Positions 1-12,605 of a DNA stretch of 64,000 bases are shown piece by piece (positions within the stretch are counted from its first letter, which is position 1; the number at the start of each line of letters is the position of its first letter). The stretch comes from Sphingomonas lacusdianchii (lineage in GTDB: Bacteria; Pseudomonadota; Alphaproteobacteria; Sphingomonadales; Sphingomonadaceae), in NCBI RefSeq assembly GCF_022664395.1, contig NZ_JAKRET010000010.1:62001-126000 (forward strand), in the 5' to 3' direction. Below the pieces are notes generated by a model that was not told the origin of the DNA, made no database searches, and was given only the letters and a program-made list of their open reading frames with translations. A program made the translations under genes and the position numbers.

Positions 1-2927
<2,927 letters not shown>

Positions 2928-2953
2928 TCGTTCGGGTCTTCGTGAGAGCAACG

Positions 2954-2990
2954 AACCGCCGTCCGGGCAACCGGGCGGCGGTTTTGTATT
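2954..2990 (+). terminator. Rho-independent terminator after rpoC
   Basis: A 13-bp stem (arms 2954-2966 and 2971-2983, with one G-U pair) closes a GCAA tetraloop and runs into a short T-rich tract. It begins 27 bases after the rpoC stop and should end the rpoBC transcript. Confidence 0.85.
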
Positions 2991-3029
2991 TGGAGTATTT
3001 GAAGTCTCGCTGCGCGAGCGCAGACCGTT

Positions 3030-3386
3030 GCCCTCTCCCCGGGCAGGGGAGAGGGATAGCGGAGCTTGCCAGCTTGCTGGCTGGAGCGTGACCCCAACAG
3101 GTAGAACCGTTCGTGCTGAGTAGGGGCTGAGCGAAGTCGAAGACCCGTATCGAAGCACCAGCCCCAAGCGGTCCTTCGATACGCCATTTCGACAAGCTCA
3201 ATGGTTACTCAGGACGAACGGATCAGCCTTATGTGATCGGACCAGCGCAGCTTGGGAGAGGGGCGAAGCGAGCCTCCGGCTCGCGCGCTCGCATAGTCGA
3301 GCGCTTCCCCTCTCCCAGCTTCGACTAGGCCTTTGCTCTCGCAAAGACCAAGTCTGCGCATCCCTCTCCCCTATCGGGGCGAGGGA
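3030..3386. repeat. Composite of GC-rich palindromic repeats in the rpoC downstream gap
   Basis: The 523-base gap between rpoC and the next gene has no convincing coding sequence. It holds hairpins of the CCCTCTCCCC/GGGGAGAGGG type at 3031-3055, 3254-3315 and 3362-3386. A separate 115-bp palindromic element (3107-3221) lies in the middle, as if it had entered an older repeat. Such repeats are common in sphingomonad genomes; their function is unknown. Confidence 0.6.
3107..3221. repeat. Palindromic element family A, copy 1
   Basis: The element is about 115 bp, bounded by inverted ends CCGTTCGTGCTGAGTA and TACTCAGGACGAACGG (one mismatch), with internal inverted segments around TCGAAG/CTTCGA. 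A closely similar copy lies at 44184-44299 downstream of rpoZ. It has no coding capacity and looks like a non-autonomous mobile or REP-type unit. Confidence 0.85.
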
Positions 3387-3450
3387 CGGCTGCATCAGGC
3401 ATTCCCCTTCCCCGCCTACGGCCCTAGGTTCGGGGCTAAGGGGGAAGTTC

Positions 3451-4530
3451 ATGAAACGCATTCTGTCGACCTTGCTGCTGCTCGCAGCGCCCGCCACGGC
3501 GCAAAGCTACCGTCCGGACTTCGATCCCGCCGCGCATAAGGGGCCACGGTCGGGGCCAGCCAATGAAGTCGCGGTGCTGGGGTCGGCGCATCTGTCGCAA
3601 CTGCCCGATCGGTTCCGGCCCGAAGCGCTCGCGCCGCTGCTCGACCGGCTGGCGGCGTGGAAGCCGCAGGCGATCGCGATCGAGGCGCTGTCGGGCGCGC
3701 AATGCGACCAGTTGCGCCGCTATCCCTATCGCTATGCCGATACCGTGCCCGATTATTGCTGGGACCCGGCACCCGCCAAGGCGGCGACCGGGCTCGACGT
3801 GCCGGCCGCCACCGCCGCCTATGAAGCGATGCTGACGACGCTGCCGCCCAACCCGACCGCGGCCGAGCGGCGCAAGCTGGCCGCGCTGTTCCTTGCCGGG
3901 GGCGAGCAGGCATCGGCGCTGGTCCAGTGGCTCCGGCTGCCGGCGGCAGAGCGCAAGGCCGGGGACGGGCTGGACGACACGCTGGCCGCGCGGCTGACCA
4001 AGCTGGAGACACGGCGTGACGAAAGTCTGATGATCGCGGCACGCCTCGCCGCCCGGCTGAGCCTCCAGCGCGTCTATGCCATGGACGATCACACCGCCGA
4101 CCGATCGGTGCCGAAGGCGGACGAGGCCGCCTATGGCAAGACGATGCAGGCGGTCTGGGACAGTCCGGCGATGAAGCGGCGCATGGCGGCGATCGATGCG
4201 TCGCAGGTCGATCTGGCGACCGGCGCTGGCGTGCTGGCGATGTACCGCGGCTATAACGCACCCAGTCAGGGGAAGGTCGTGTTCGATACCGACTTCGGCG
4301 CGGCGCTCGAAGAGCCGTCGCCGCAGCGGTTCGGGCGGCAATATGTCGCCTATTGGGAGGTACGCAACCTGCGCATGGCGGCGAACATCCGCGACATGCT
4401 GGCCGAGGCGCCGGGGCCGGGCATGCGCGCGCTGGTCGTGGTCGGGGCGTCGCACAAGCCGTATCTGGAGGCCTACCTCAACCAGATGCACGACGTCCGC
4501 GTGGTCGATATCCGCCCGATGCTGCGCTGA
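3451..4530 (+). CDS. Secreted DUF5694/TraB-like protein
   Basis: A 359-residue protein with a signal peptide (MKRILSTLLLLAAPATAQS, cleavage near residue 18). Near the N-terminus is NEVAVLGSAHLSQLP and near the C-terminus is MRALVVVGASHKPYLEAYL, so two similar GxxH patches flank a mostly helical middle. This arrangement is typical of the DUF5694 family, whose members look distantly related to the TraB/GumN proteins; the assignment is from memory of the family and the activity is unknown. A good ribosome binding site (GGGGGAAG) precedes the ATG. It appears to be a single gene or to be co-transcribed with the channel gene 56 bases downstream. Confidence 0.65.
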   Translation: MKRILSTLLLLAAPATAQSYRPDFDPAAHKGPRSGPANEVAVLGSAHLSQLPDRFRPEALAPLLDRLAAWKPQAIAIEALSGAQCDQLRRYPYRYADTVPDYCWDPAPAKAATGLDVPAATAAYEAMLTTLPPNPTAAERRKLAALFLAGGEQASALVQWLRLPAAERKAGDGLDDTLAARLTKLETRRDESLMIAARLAARLSLQRVYAMDDHTADRSVPKADEAAYGKTMQAVWDSPAMKRRMAAIDASQVDLATGAGVLAMYRGYNAPSQGKVVFDTDFGAALEEPSPQRFGRQYVAYWEVRNLRMAANIRDMLAEAPGPGMRALVVVGASHKPYLEAYLNQMHDVRVVDIRPMLR

Positions 4531-4586
4531 CGGAGCCGCAAGCCGTCCCGGTCGTTTCGTTCCTGTACCATCCGGAAGGGAACGCC

Positions 4587-5363
4587 ATGGCCAAGGACGA
4601 CGCCACCGCCGACAGTCTGGCCGACAGCGTCGACGACGCGCTGCTGGCCAAGACGCGCCCGCCGATCGGCGCCATGGTCCTGCTCGGCATCGCCGCGGGC
4701 GCGCAGATCGGCTTCGGCGCGATCGGCTATCTGGTGGCGCAGGCCGGTGCGGAACCGGGCGGCGCGACGCAATTGCTGTCGGGCCTCGCCTTCTCGGTCG
4801 GGCTGATGTTGGTGATGGTGACCGGCACGCAATTATTCACCGGCAATACCATGCTGGTCCTGCCCACCGCGCAGGATCGCCTGAGCATCGGCGAAACGCT
4901 GCGCGACTGGAGCGTGGTATGGGTCGCGAATCTGATCGGCAGCCTCGCCATCGCCGCGCTGTTCGTCGCATCGGGCGCGACGGGGGCGATCGACGGCGCG
5001 GTCGGACAGGCGGCGCTGAAGACCGCCGATACCAAACTGGCCAAGGACTGGGCCGAACTGCTCGCCTCGGGCGTGCTCGCCAATATGCTGGTATGTCTGG
5101 CGGTATGGATGGCGACGGGCGCGCAATCGGTGGCGGGCAAGATCATCGCCGTCATCGGGCCGGTCGCGCTGTTCGTCGCGGCGGGGTTCGAACATTCGGT
5201 CGCCAACATGACGCTGCTGCCGGTCGCGTGGGGGCTGGACCCGGCGGCGGTGCCGATAAGCGCGCTGCTCGGCAATCTGCTGCTGGCGACGGCGGGGAAT
5301 ATCGTCGGCGGATCGCTGGTCGCGATCGTGCTGGCGGCAGGGCATCGGACGTTGCGGGAATAA
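4587..5363 (+). CDS. Formate/nitrite transporter (FNT) family channel
   Basis: A 258-residue integral membrane protein with six predicted hydrophobic segments, the size and pattern of the FNT family, which moves small monovalent anions such as formate, nitrite or hydrosulfide across the inner membrane as pentamers. Family-like stretches are TGTQLFTGNTMLV after the second segment, LLASGVLANMLVCLAVWMA, and GFEHSVANM near the fifth segment, which carries the conserved histidine (FEHSVANM). The start was chosen at the ATG preceded by GGAAGGG; the open frame runs further upstream inside the preceding gene. No formate or nitrite enzymes are adjacent, so the substrate cannot be inferred. Confidence 0.85.
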   Translation: MAKDDATADSLADSVDDALLAKTRPPIGAMVLLGIAAGAQIGFGAIGYLVAQAGAEPGGATQLLSGLAFSVGLMLVMVTGTQLFTGNTMLVLPTAQDRLSIGETLRDWSVVWVANLIGSLAIAALFVASGATGAIDGAVGQAALKTADTKLAKDWAELLASGVLANMLVCLAVWMATGAQSVAGKIIAVIGPVALFVAAGFEHSVANMTLLPVAWGLDPAAVPISALLGNLLLATAGNIVGGSLVAIVLAAGHRTLRE

Positions 5364-5401
5364 CGGTTGGGTCGTCCTGCGTCACCCCGTCTGAACCAGA
5401 C

Positions 5402-5482
5402 GTCATCCCAGCGCCGGCTGGGATCTCGCGGTGATCGCACGGAACAGTGGCCGGTCGAGGCCCCAGCCTGCGCTGGGGCGAC
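5402..5482. repeat. Palindromic repeat family C, copy at 5.4 kb
   Basis: An 81-bp unit with one hairpin at each end: GTCATCCCAGCGCCGGCTGG at the left and CCCCAGCCTGCGCTGGGGCG at the right, joined by a variable middle. The outer ends (CGTCAT/GCGACG) are themselves roughly inverted. Related copies are at 9793, 12510, 31880 and 41610, and more divergent ones at 7054, 7221 and 32025. Confidence 0.85.
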
Positions 5483-5593
5483 GGTCTTGGTCGGACGAAT
5501 CAAACCCGGATGGCGGTAGACGACGAAGCGGAACCCAGGATGCCGTCCGCGATGACGACAGCAGCCTGCGCAGATTCACCCCATCTGCGCCAA

Positions 5594-5637
5594 ACATGAA
5601 AGAGGCCGCCGGGGTCTCTCGACGCCCGGCGACCTCA
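5594..5637 (-). terminator. Rho-independent terminator (minus strand)
   Basis: A 12-bp stem (arms 5602-5613 and 5625-5636, one G-U pair) is followed on the minus strand by CTTTCATGTTT. It lies about 110 bases after the stop of the small ORF at 5745-5801 and would define a compact transcript of about 200-280 nt. Confidence 0.65.
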
Positions 5638-5744
5638 AGCATGGTCAGCGGCCGGAAGCTCCAGCCCGGGAGACCATGCGAGCCGCATTGATGATGCCGC
5701 GGCGTTGACTGGGGGAGGATACCCCCCGCACGCGGCCTCACGCG

Positions 5745-5801
5745 TTAGCGGCGCGTCTCCCGAACGAACTGAACCGACCCCATTGCTGAACCATGAGACA
5801 T
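5745..5801 (-). CDS. 18-residue small ORF behind a perfect Shine-Dalgarno sequence
   Basis: Reads MSHGSAMGSVQFVRETRR and stop. Immediately upstream is AAAGGAGGTGATCC (5805-5818 on the minus strand), fully complementary to the conserved 3' end of 16S rRNA; a site this long is rare. A 14-bp palindrome (GCACCGATCGGTGC, about 5837-5850) lies in the presumed 5' leader, and TACAAG-T-CTTGTA (about 5882-5894) is a possible regulator site near the promoter. A second ORF of 17 codons (MRLAWSPGLELPAADHA) follows before the terminator. It is either a translated short peptide or part of a dual-function regulatory RNA. I do not recognise the family. No larger gene follows on this strand, so it is not an ordinary leader peptide. 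Confidence 0.5.
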   Translation of the reverse strand: MSHGSAMGSVQFVRETRR

Positions 5802-5936
5802 CGGATCACCTCCTTTCGCTAGTTAAAGCCGTTACGCACCGATCGGTGCGCATCCCGAATCTGGGGCATCGCGCGACCGCGTACAAGACTTGTATTGCAC
5901 AATGTTTCCGCCATACTTCGCGGCCCCGCCCGCGAG

Positions 5937-6464
5937 TCAGCGCAGCCCCGGCCGGCACCCCCGCACCACCGTCCGGATCGCCTTGTCACCGGGCAGCCGC
6001 GCGACCGGACCGTCATCGATGGCGAAGCCGATGGTGTCGGCACGGGCCAGCGCGTCGAGGAAGGTCTGGCCGGTGGTCACCGCCGCTTCGGCCGCGCCGT
6101 CGACGGTCTGTGTCGGGAAGGTCGCGGCAGCATCGGCGACATAGAGGCGGATCGTCGCGCCCTGCCCCGGATGGGCGAAGACGATGCGCCGGGCCTGCGG
6201 ATCGCAGCGGATGGTGAAGGCCGCCGCGCTATTCGCTTCGTAGCGCACCGCGCTACCGCTTGCCGATGCCTGATAGCGCCAGTTGCCGGCAAGCGGCGCC
6301 GCCCCGTCGAGTTCGGGGGTCGGCAGTTCGCCGGGCCTGAGCGCGCGCGGCGACGGGGTCGGGCGCGGGGTCGGCGTCGGGCGCACGGTCGGCTTCGGCG
6401 CGGGCGGCGGTTCGCTCGAACAGGCGGCAAGCGCCAGCGCCGCGAACGCCGCCGCCCGCCTCAC
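5937..6464 (-). CDS. Small lipoprotein, paralogue of its upstream neighbour
   Basis: A 175-residue protein starting with GTG (VRRAAAFAALALAACSS): a short charged start, a hydrophobic stretch and a lipobox LAAC. A proline/threonine-rich linker (PTVRPTPTPRPTPSP) leads to a C-terminal domain that aligns by eye with the preceding gene: both have a WxYxxxxSGSA...Y motif, a CDPQARR or CNRAARQ strand, and end in a VTEDCRA or VRGCRPG motif, with two conserved cysteines that could form a disulfide. The GTG overlaps the upstream stop codon (GTGA), so the two genes are translationally coupled. Function unknown. The start rests on this overlap and the lipobox. Confidence 0.7.
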   Translation of the reverse strand: MRRAAAFAALALAACSSEPPPAPKPTVRPTPTPRPTPSPRALRPGELPTPELDGAAPLAGNWRYQASASGSAVRYEANSAAAFTIRCDPQARRIVFAHPGQGATIRLYVADAAATFPTQTVDGAAEAAVTTGQTFLDALARADTIGFAIDDGPVARLPGDKAIRTVVRGCRPGLR

Positions 6465-6979
6465 GCGCGGCAATCCTCGGTCACGCGCAGGATTTCGGCC
6501 CAGCTCGGCAGGACCAGCCGGCCGATCGCGGCACCTTCCACGACGAAGCGGCCGCGGCTGAACCCGATCGCGTCGAGCAGCTTGTCGCTGGCGGGCAGCG
6601 ACGCGCCGACCCCGCCGGCCATCGGCTGGACGGTCAGGCTGCGCTGCGTGCTGGTGGTGCGGATCGTCACCGTGCCGGCGGCGGGACGCGGCGAGGCGAA
6701 GACCATCGTCACCTGGCGGGCCGCACGGTTGCAGGTGAGCGTCGCGACCGGTGCCGCCCCGCGTACGCCATAGGTCGCGGCCGACCCGCTGCCGAGACCG
6801 CGATACTGCCAGTCGCCGGGGGCACGCGGCAGATCGCGCCAGTCGCCGACCGGTGGCGGGGCCGGCGTAACCGGCACGGGGCGCGGCGTGGGCGACGGGA
6901 CCGTTTCGGGCGCAGGCGGCGCGCCGGGCGGCACACACCCGGCCAGCAGGAGAGCGGGGGCAAGGAACTTGATACGCAT
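6461..6979 (-). CDS. Small lipoprotein, first of a tandem pair
   Basis: A 172-residue protein with a classic lipoprotein signal (MRIKFLAPALLLAGC, lipobox LAGC), a long proline-rich linker (about residues 18-48) and a beta-rich C-terminal domain. That domain is homologous by eye to the downstream gene, with which it overlaps by four bases. The ATG preceded by AAGGTGG was chosen; a GTG six bases upstream is possible. It probably sits in the outer membrane or periplasm. The family is not recognised, so no function is proposed. Confidence 0.7.
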   Translation of the reverse strand: MRIKFLAPALLLAGCVPPGAPPAPETVPSPTPRPVPVTPAPPPVGDWRDLPRAPGDWQYRGLGSGSAATYGVRGAAPVATLTCNRAARQVTMVFASPRPAAGTVTIRTTSTQRSLTVQPMAGGVGASLPASDKLLDAIGFSRGRFVVEGAAIGRLVLPSWAEILRVTEDCRA

Positions 6980-7053
6980 GGCCACCTTATGGGCGATGCG
7001 GGCGGTGGCCTCAACCGGGGATGGGGCGAAGCGCCCCTTGCATCGAACCGCCC

Positions 7054-7149
7054 GTCATTCCGGCGAAGGCCGGAATCTACGGATTGGGAAAGGTCATAAT
7101 GGAGTCGACACCACCCGACACAATGGATCCCGACCTACGCCGGGATGAC
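7054..7149. repeat. Palindromic repeat, family C-like
   Basis: Ends are GTCATTCCGGCGAAGGCCGG and CTACGCCGGGATGAC, each able to form a hairpin, with an unrelated middle. It lies in the gap upstream of the lipoprotein pair and downstream of uvrB. Confidence 0.75.
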
Positions 7150-7220
7150 GATCTTTGGATTATCGCCACTCCGCGCAAACGCGGCCTCTGCGAACGTCGG
7201 CGCGCAGCAGAAAACTACGC

Positions 7221-7309
7221 GTACCCCGGCGGAGGCCGGGGTCCAGTCGGGAAGGTTCTTCCGTATTTTTCGGATTCCCCCAACTGGGCCCCGGCCTTCG
7301 CCGGGGTAC
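7221..7309. repeat. Palindromic repeat, family C-like
   Basis: Ends are GTACCCCGGCGGAGGCCGGG and CCCCGGCCTTCGCCGGGGTA, almost perfect inverted copies of each other. With the copy at 7054-7149 it fills most of the 442-base gap between the lipoproteins and uvrB, where no gene is supported. Confidence 0.75.
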
Positions 7310-7421
7310 AGAAAAAGGACTTTCGCAGAGGTCTCGCGCTTGCCGGAGTCCATACGCGCTACCGTCAGGCCAAACGCGCAACGACGGCGTGTATCGGCTC
7401 CCGCCTGCTCAACCAAGGCCG

Positions 7422-9629
<2,208 letters not shown>

Positions 9630-9792
9630 GGGTCGGAATATGGGTGTGGCGGAACGGGACGGCAACATTGCTGCACGCGAAGACACGAAGAAGAAGGTAG
9701 TTTTCGCGCAGAGGCGCGGAGACGCGAAAGGGGTTTGGCCTGTCGCGCCGTTTTGAGTCTCTCGACCTTGGCGACCCCATCCGCCGGATATT

Positions 9793-9872
9793 GTCATGCC
9801 AGCGAAGGCTGGCATCTCGTGCGGCGAGGAGCGCGCTTCACAACCGGGAGACCCCAGCCTGCGCTGGGTGAC
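9793..9872. repeat. Palindromic repeat family C, copy at 9.8 kb
   Basis: Ends GTCATGCCAGCGAAGGCTGG and CCCCAGCCTGCGCTGGGTGA, as in the other copies, with a variable middle. It lies in the intergenic region upstream of uvrB. Confidence 0.8.
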
Positions 9873-9906
9873 GTTCTGGGCCAGGCGAACGCTGGCCGGT
9901 CACGAA

Positions 9907-10008
9907 ACCTCCTCTGCGCCTCTGCGCCTCTGCGCGAACCACTCCCTTCTTCTTAAACTTCGCGCCCTTCGCGCCCTTCGCGCCTTCGCGCCTTCGCGCC
10001 TTCGCGTG
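9907..10008. repeat. Short tandem repeats (CTCTGCGC)n and (CTTCGCGCC)n
   Basis: About 9911-9937 holds three to four copies of CTCTGCGC. About 9959-10008 holds six to seven copies of an 8-9 base unit CTTCGCGCC. A near-complementary stretch (CGCGAAGACACGAAG ... GCGCAGAGGCGCGGAGACGC) lies at 9677-9730, so the whole 9677-10015 region is a large imperfect inverted repeat. The 444-base gap between uvrB and the M20 gene otherwise contains no gene. Confidence 0.75.
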
Positions 10009-10073
10009 AACCAAATCCCCCTCGACACCCGCTCCGAACCCGATAGCTTGACGCGCAAAGGGGACCCCGAACC

Positions 10074-11402
10074 ATGCGCAAACTGATCGCCACCGCCGCC
10101 TGCCTGTTCGCCGCGACGCCGGCCATGGCCGAACCCGACTGGGCCCCCGCCGTGCGCGCCGATTACAGCGCGTCGCTGGGGAGCATGTGGGACTGGTTCC
10201 ACCGCAACCCCGAATTGTCGTTCAAGGAAGTCAAGACCGCCGAGCGCATGGCGACCGAGCTGCGCAAGGTGCCGGGCATGCAGGTCACCACCGGCGTCGG
10301 CGGCACGGGCGTCGTCGGCGTGCTCAAGAACGGCGCCGGCCCGACCGTGCTGGTCCGCGCCGACATGGACGGGCTGCCGGTCGAGGAGAAATCGGGCCTG
10401 CCCAATGCCAGCAAGGCGCGGCAGGTCGGGATCGACGGGGTCGAGGCGCCGGTGATGCACGCCTGCGGCCATGACACGCATATCACGTCGATGGTCGGCA
10501 CCGCCCGCCGGCTGGCGGCGCTGAAGGACCGGTGGAAGGGCACGATCGTCTTCATCGTCCAGCCCGCCGAGGAACGCGTCGGCGGGGCGAAGGCGATGCT
10601 GGCCGACGGCCTCTACAACCGCTTCCCCAAGCCCGATTATGCGCTCGCCTTCCATGTCGCGGCCGGGCTGCCGGCCGGCATGGTGTCGGCATCGGAGGGC
10701 ATCCAATATTCGTCGTCGGACTCGGTCGATATCAACGTGCCCGGCATCGGCGCGCACGGGGCCAGCCCGCATGCCGGCAAGGACCCAGTCTATATGGCGT
10801 CGCAACTGGTGATCGCGCTGCAGGGTCTCATCAGCCGCGAACGCCAGCCGCTCGATCCCGGGGTCATCACCGTCGGATCGTTCCATGCTGGCCTCAAACA
10901 CAACATCATCAGTGACATGGCGAAGCTGCAGGTGACGGTCCGCGCCAATGACGAGGGCACGCGCAAGCAGTTGCTCGACGGTATCCAGCGGGTGACGACC
11001 GGCATCGGCACGCTGAACGGCATGCCCGCCGACCGGATGCCGACCGCCAAGGTGATCGAAGGCACGCCGACCACGATCAACGACGCCCCCCTCGCCCGCC
11101 GCCTGAACGCGGTGATGGCGACGACGCTGGGGGCGAAGAATGTCGTGCCGTTCGAACAGACCGGCATGGGGGCGGAGGATTTCGCCTATCTGGTCCAGCC
11201 GGATTCGAAGGTGAAAGGCTATTATTTCGCGGTCGGCGGGACACCGATGGCGGACATCACCGCCGCGAAGAATGGCGGGCCGCCGGTGCCGTCGCACCAC
11301 TCGCCGCTGTTCAAGGTCGCGCCCGAGCCGTCGATCGTGACGGGGACGATCGCGATGACGGCGGCGGTGCTGGACTTGCTGGGACCGCAGTCGGGGAACT
11401 AA
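10074..11402 (+). CDS. Periplasmic M20-family amidohydrolase
   Basis: A 442-residue metal-dependent hydrolase of the M20/M40 family (hippurate hydrolase, N-acyl-amino-acid or indole-acetyl-amino-acid hydrolase type), with a signal peptide (MRKLIATAACLFAATPAMA). The conserved order is visible: RADMDGLPVEE (first metal ligand), HACGHDTH (metal-binding HxCGHD), QPAEERVGGAKAML (catalytic Glu-Glu) and, near the C-terminus, MGAEDFAYL. The substrate within the family cannot be told. It is apparently a single gene, with a GGGGA ribosome binding site upstream and a palindromic repeat downstream. Confidence 0.88.
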   Translation: MRKLIATAACLFAATPAMAEPDWAPAVRADYSASLGSMWDWFHRNPELSFKEVKTAERMATELRKVPGMQVTTGVGGTGVVGVLKNGAGPTVLVRADMDGLPVEEKSGLPNASKARQVGIDGVEAPVMHACGHDTHITSMVGTARRLAALKDRWKGTIVFIVQPAEERVGGAKAMLADGLYNRFPKPDYALAFHVAAGLPAGMVSASEGIQYSSSDSVDINVPGIGAHGASPHAGKDPVYMASQLVIALQGLISRERQPLDPGVITVGSFHAGLKHNIISDMAKLQVTVRANDEGTRKQLLDGIQRVTTGIGTLNGMPADRMPTAKVIEGTPTTINDAPLARRLNAVMATTLGAKNVVPFEQTGMGAEDFAYLVQPDSKVKGYYFAVGGTPMADITAAKNGGPPVPSHHSPLFKVAPEPSIVTGTIAMTAAVLDLLGPQSGN

Positions 11403-11418
11403 CCTACCCGCCCCCACC

Positions 11419-11541
11419 CCCGTTCGGTTCGAGCAGCTTCGAGCGAAGTCGAGAAACGTCCGTCGAGAACCTTGTCGCTTGGGGCAACCCCTTCTCGACT
11501 TCGGTTCTCGACAAACTCGAACCGCCGCTCGAAGCAAACGG
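11419..11541. repeat. Palindromic element family B, copy 1
   Basis: About 120 bp rich in TCGAG, with outer ends CCGTTCGGTTCGAGCAGC and an imperfect inverted partner ending AAGCAAACGGG. It resembles the copy at 13854-13972 and fills the convergent gap between the M20 hydrolase and the glutaminase. Confidence 0.75.
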
Positions 11542-11568
11542 GTGGGGTGGATAAGGCGGCAAAGCCCC

Positions 11569-12486
11569 CTACCCGAACACCGACCAATCCGCCTTGTCCG
11601 CCAGCAACTCCAGCGCCCTGACCCCCAGGATCGAATTGCCCTGCCGGTCGAGATTGTTCGACCACACCGCGATCGACGCGACCTGCGGCACGATGGCGAG
11701 GATACCGCCCCCTACCCCGCTCTTGGCCGGCAGCCCGACGCGATAGGCGAAGTCGCCCGATCCGTCATATTGCCCGCTGGTCGTCATCAGCGACAGCAGC
11801 CGCCGCGTCCGCTTGGCGCGCTTGTCGCCTTCGGCATCGCCGGTCCTCGCGGTGCGGGTCAGGAACAGGCCGGTCTTCGCCAGCGACTGTGCGCTCAACT
11901 CGATGGCGCATTGATGGACGTACGCTTCCATCACCTCGTCGATGTCGCAGTGGAGATTGCCGTGATGTTTGGCAAAGCTCATCATCGCGCGGTTGAGGTC
12001 GCCGCCCTTGCGCCCGCTTTCCAGTACGTCGTCATTCAGGATGACGTCGCTCTGCCCCGCCTGTTCGCGCACGAACTCGACCACCGCCCGCGCCGACGCA
12101 TCATCGCCCTTGTGCTCGACCAGTATGTCGCACACCACCAGCGCGCCGGCGTTGATGAACGGGTTGCGCGGCACGCCCTTGTTGCGTTCGAGGTCGACGA
12201 TCGAATTGAACGGATCGCCCGACGGCTCGCGCCCCACCCGCTTGAACACCTGGTCCCCACATGCCTCCAGCGCCAGTTCCAGCGCGAAGACCTTGGCGAT
12301 GCTCTGGAGCGGGAAGCGGATATGCGAATAGCCGCCATGGTACAGTGCGCCATCGGGCGTCGCCACCGCCATGCCGAACCAGTCGGGCGGATAGTCGTGG
12401 CCCGCTTCGGCCGCCGCCTCGATCTCGGCAGCGTTGGCGGTGATCTCCTCCGTCACCTCGGCGACGATGCGGGCGAGGTCGGTCAT
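11569..12486 (-). CDS. glsA: Glutaminase
   Basis: A 305-residue serine-dependent glutaminase that hydrolyses glutamine to glutamate and ammonia. The fold is beta-lactamase-like; the catalytic SxxK motif is visible in PLQSIAKVF, followed by FNSIVDLERNKGVPRNPFINAGA and a C-terminal GVGGGILAIVP strand, all family hallmarks. The start at MTDLARIVAE is supported by AAGGAATT at the right spacing; the longer open frame upstream runs into a palindromic repeat. It appears monocistronic. Confidence 0.95.
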   Translation of the reverse strand: MTDLARIVAEVTEEITANAAEIEAAAEAGHDYPPDWFGMAVATPDGALYHGGYSHIRFPLQSIAKVFALELALEACGDQVFKRVGREPSGDPFNSIVDLERNKGVPRNPFINAGALVVCDILVEHKGDDASARAVVEFVREQAGQSDVILNDDVLESGRKGGDLNRAMMSFAKHHGNLHCDIDEVMEAYVHQCAIELSAQSLAKTGLFLTRTARTGDAEGDKRAKRTRRLLSLMTTSGQYDGSGDFAYRVGLPAKSGVGGGILAIVPQVASIAVWSNNLDRQGNSILGVRALELLADKADWSVFG

Positions 12487-12509
12487 GGCAATTCCTTGTG
12501 TAGCAAAGC

Positions 12510-12592
12510 GTCGCCCCAGCGTAGGCTGGGGCATTCCTCCGCATGAGCGCGCGCTCCCGTGGAAGGATATCCCAGCCTGCGCTGGGATGACG
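12510..12592. repeat. Palindromic repeat family C, copy at 12.5 kb
   Basis: Hairpin ends GTCGCCCCAGCGTAGGCTGG and CCCAGCCTGCGCTGGGATGA. It separates glsA from gspF. Confidence 0.8.
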
Positions 12593-12605
12593 TGCTTCTA
12601 CAACC

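Larger units (their letters stand above)
5364..5936. other. Gap between the FNT gene and the tandem lipoproteins
   Basis: This 573-base stretch contains, from left to right, the family C repeat, about 110 bases with nothing recognised, the minus-strand terminator, the 18-codon ORF with its strong ribosome binding site, and its presumed promoter region. No longer protein-coding gene is supported on either strand. Confidence 0.7.

Noticed and set aside
5801..5816. GGATCACCTCCTTTC on the plus strand, as at the 3' end of 16S rRNA
   Set aside because: There is no upstream 16S rRNA sequence. On the minus strand the same bases make a normally spaced ribosome binding site before an ATG, which explains them better.
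9959..10008. Possible CRISPR array
   Set aside because: Units are 8-9 bases with no spacers, so it is a simple tandem repeat, and no cas gene is present.
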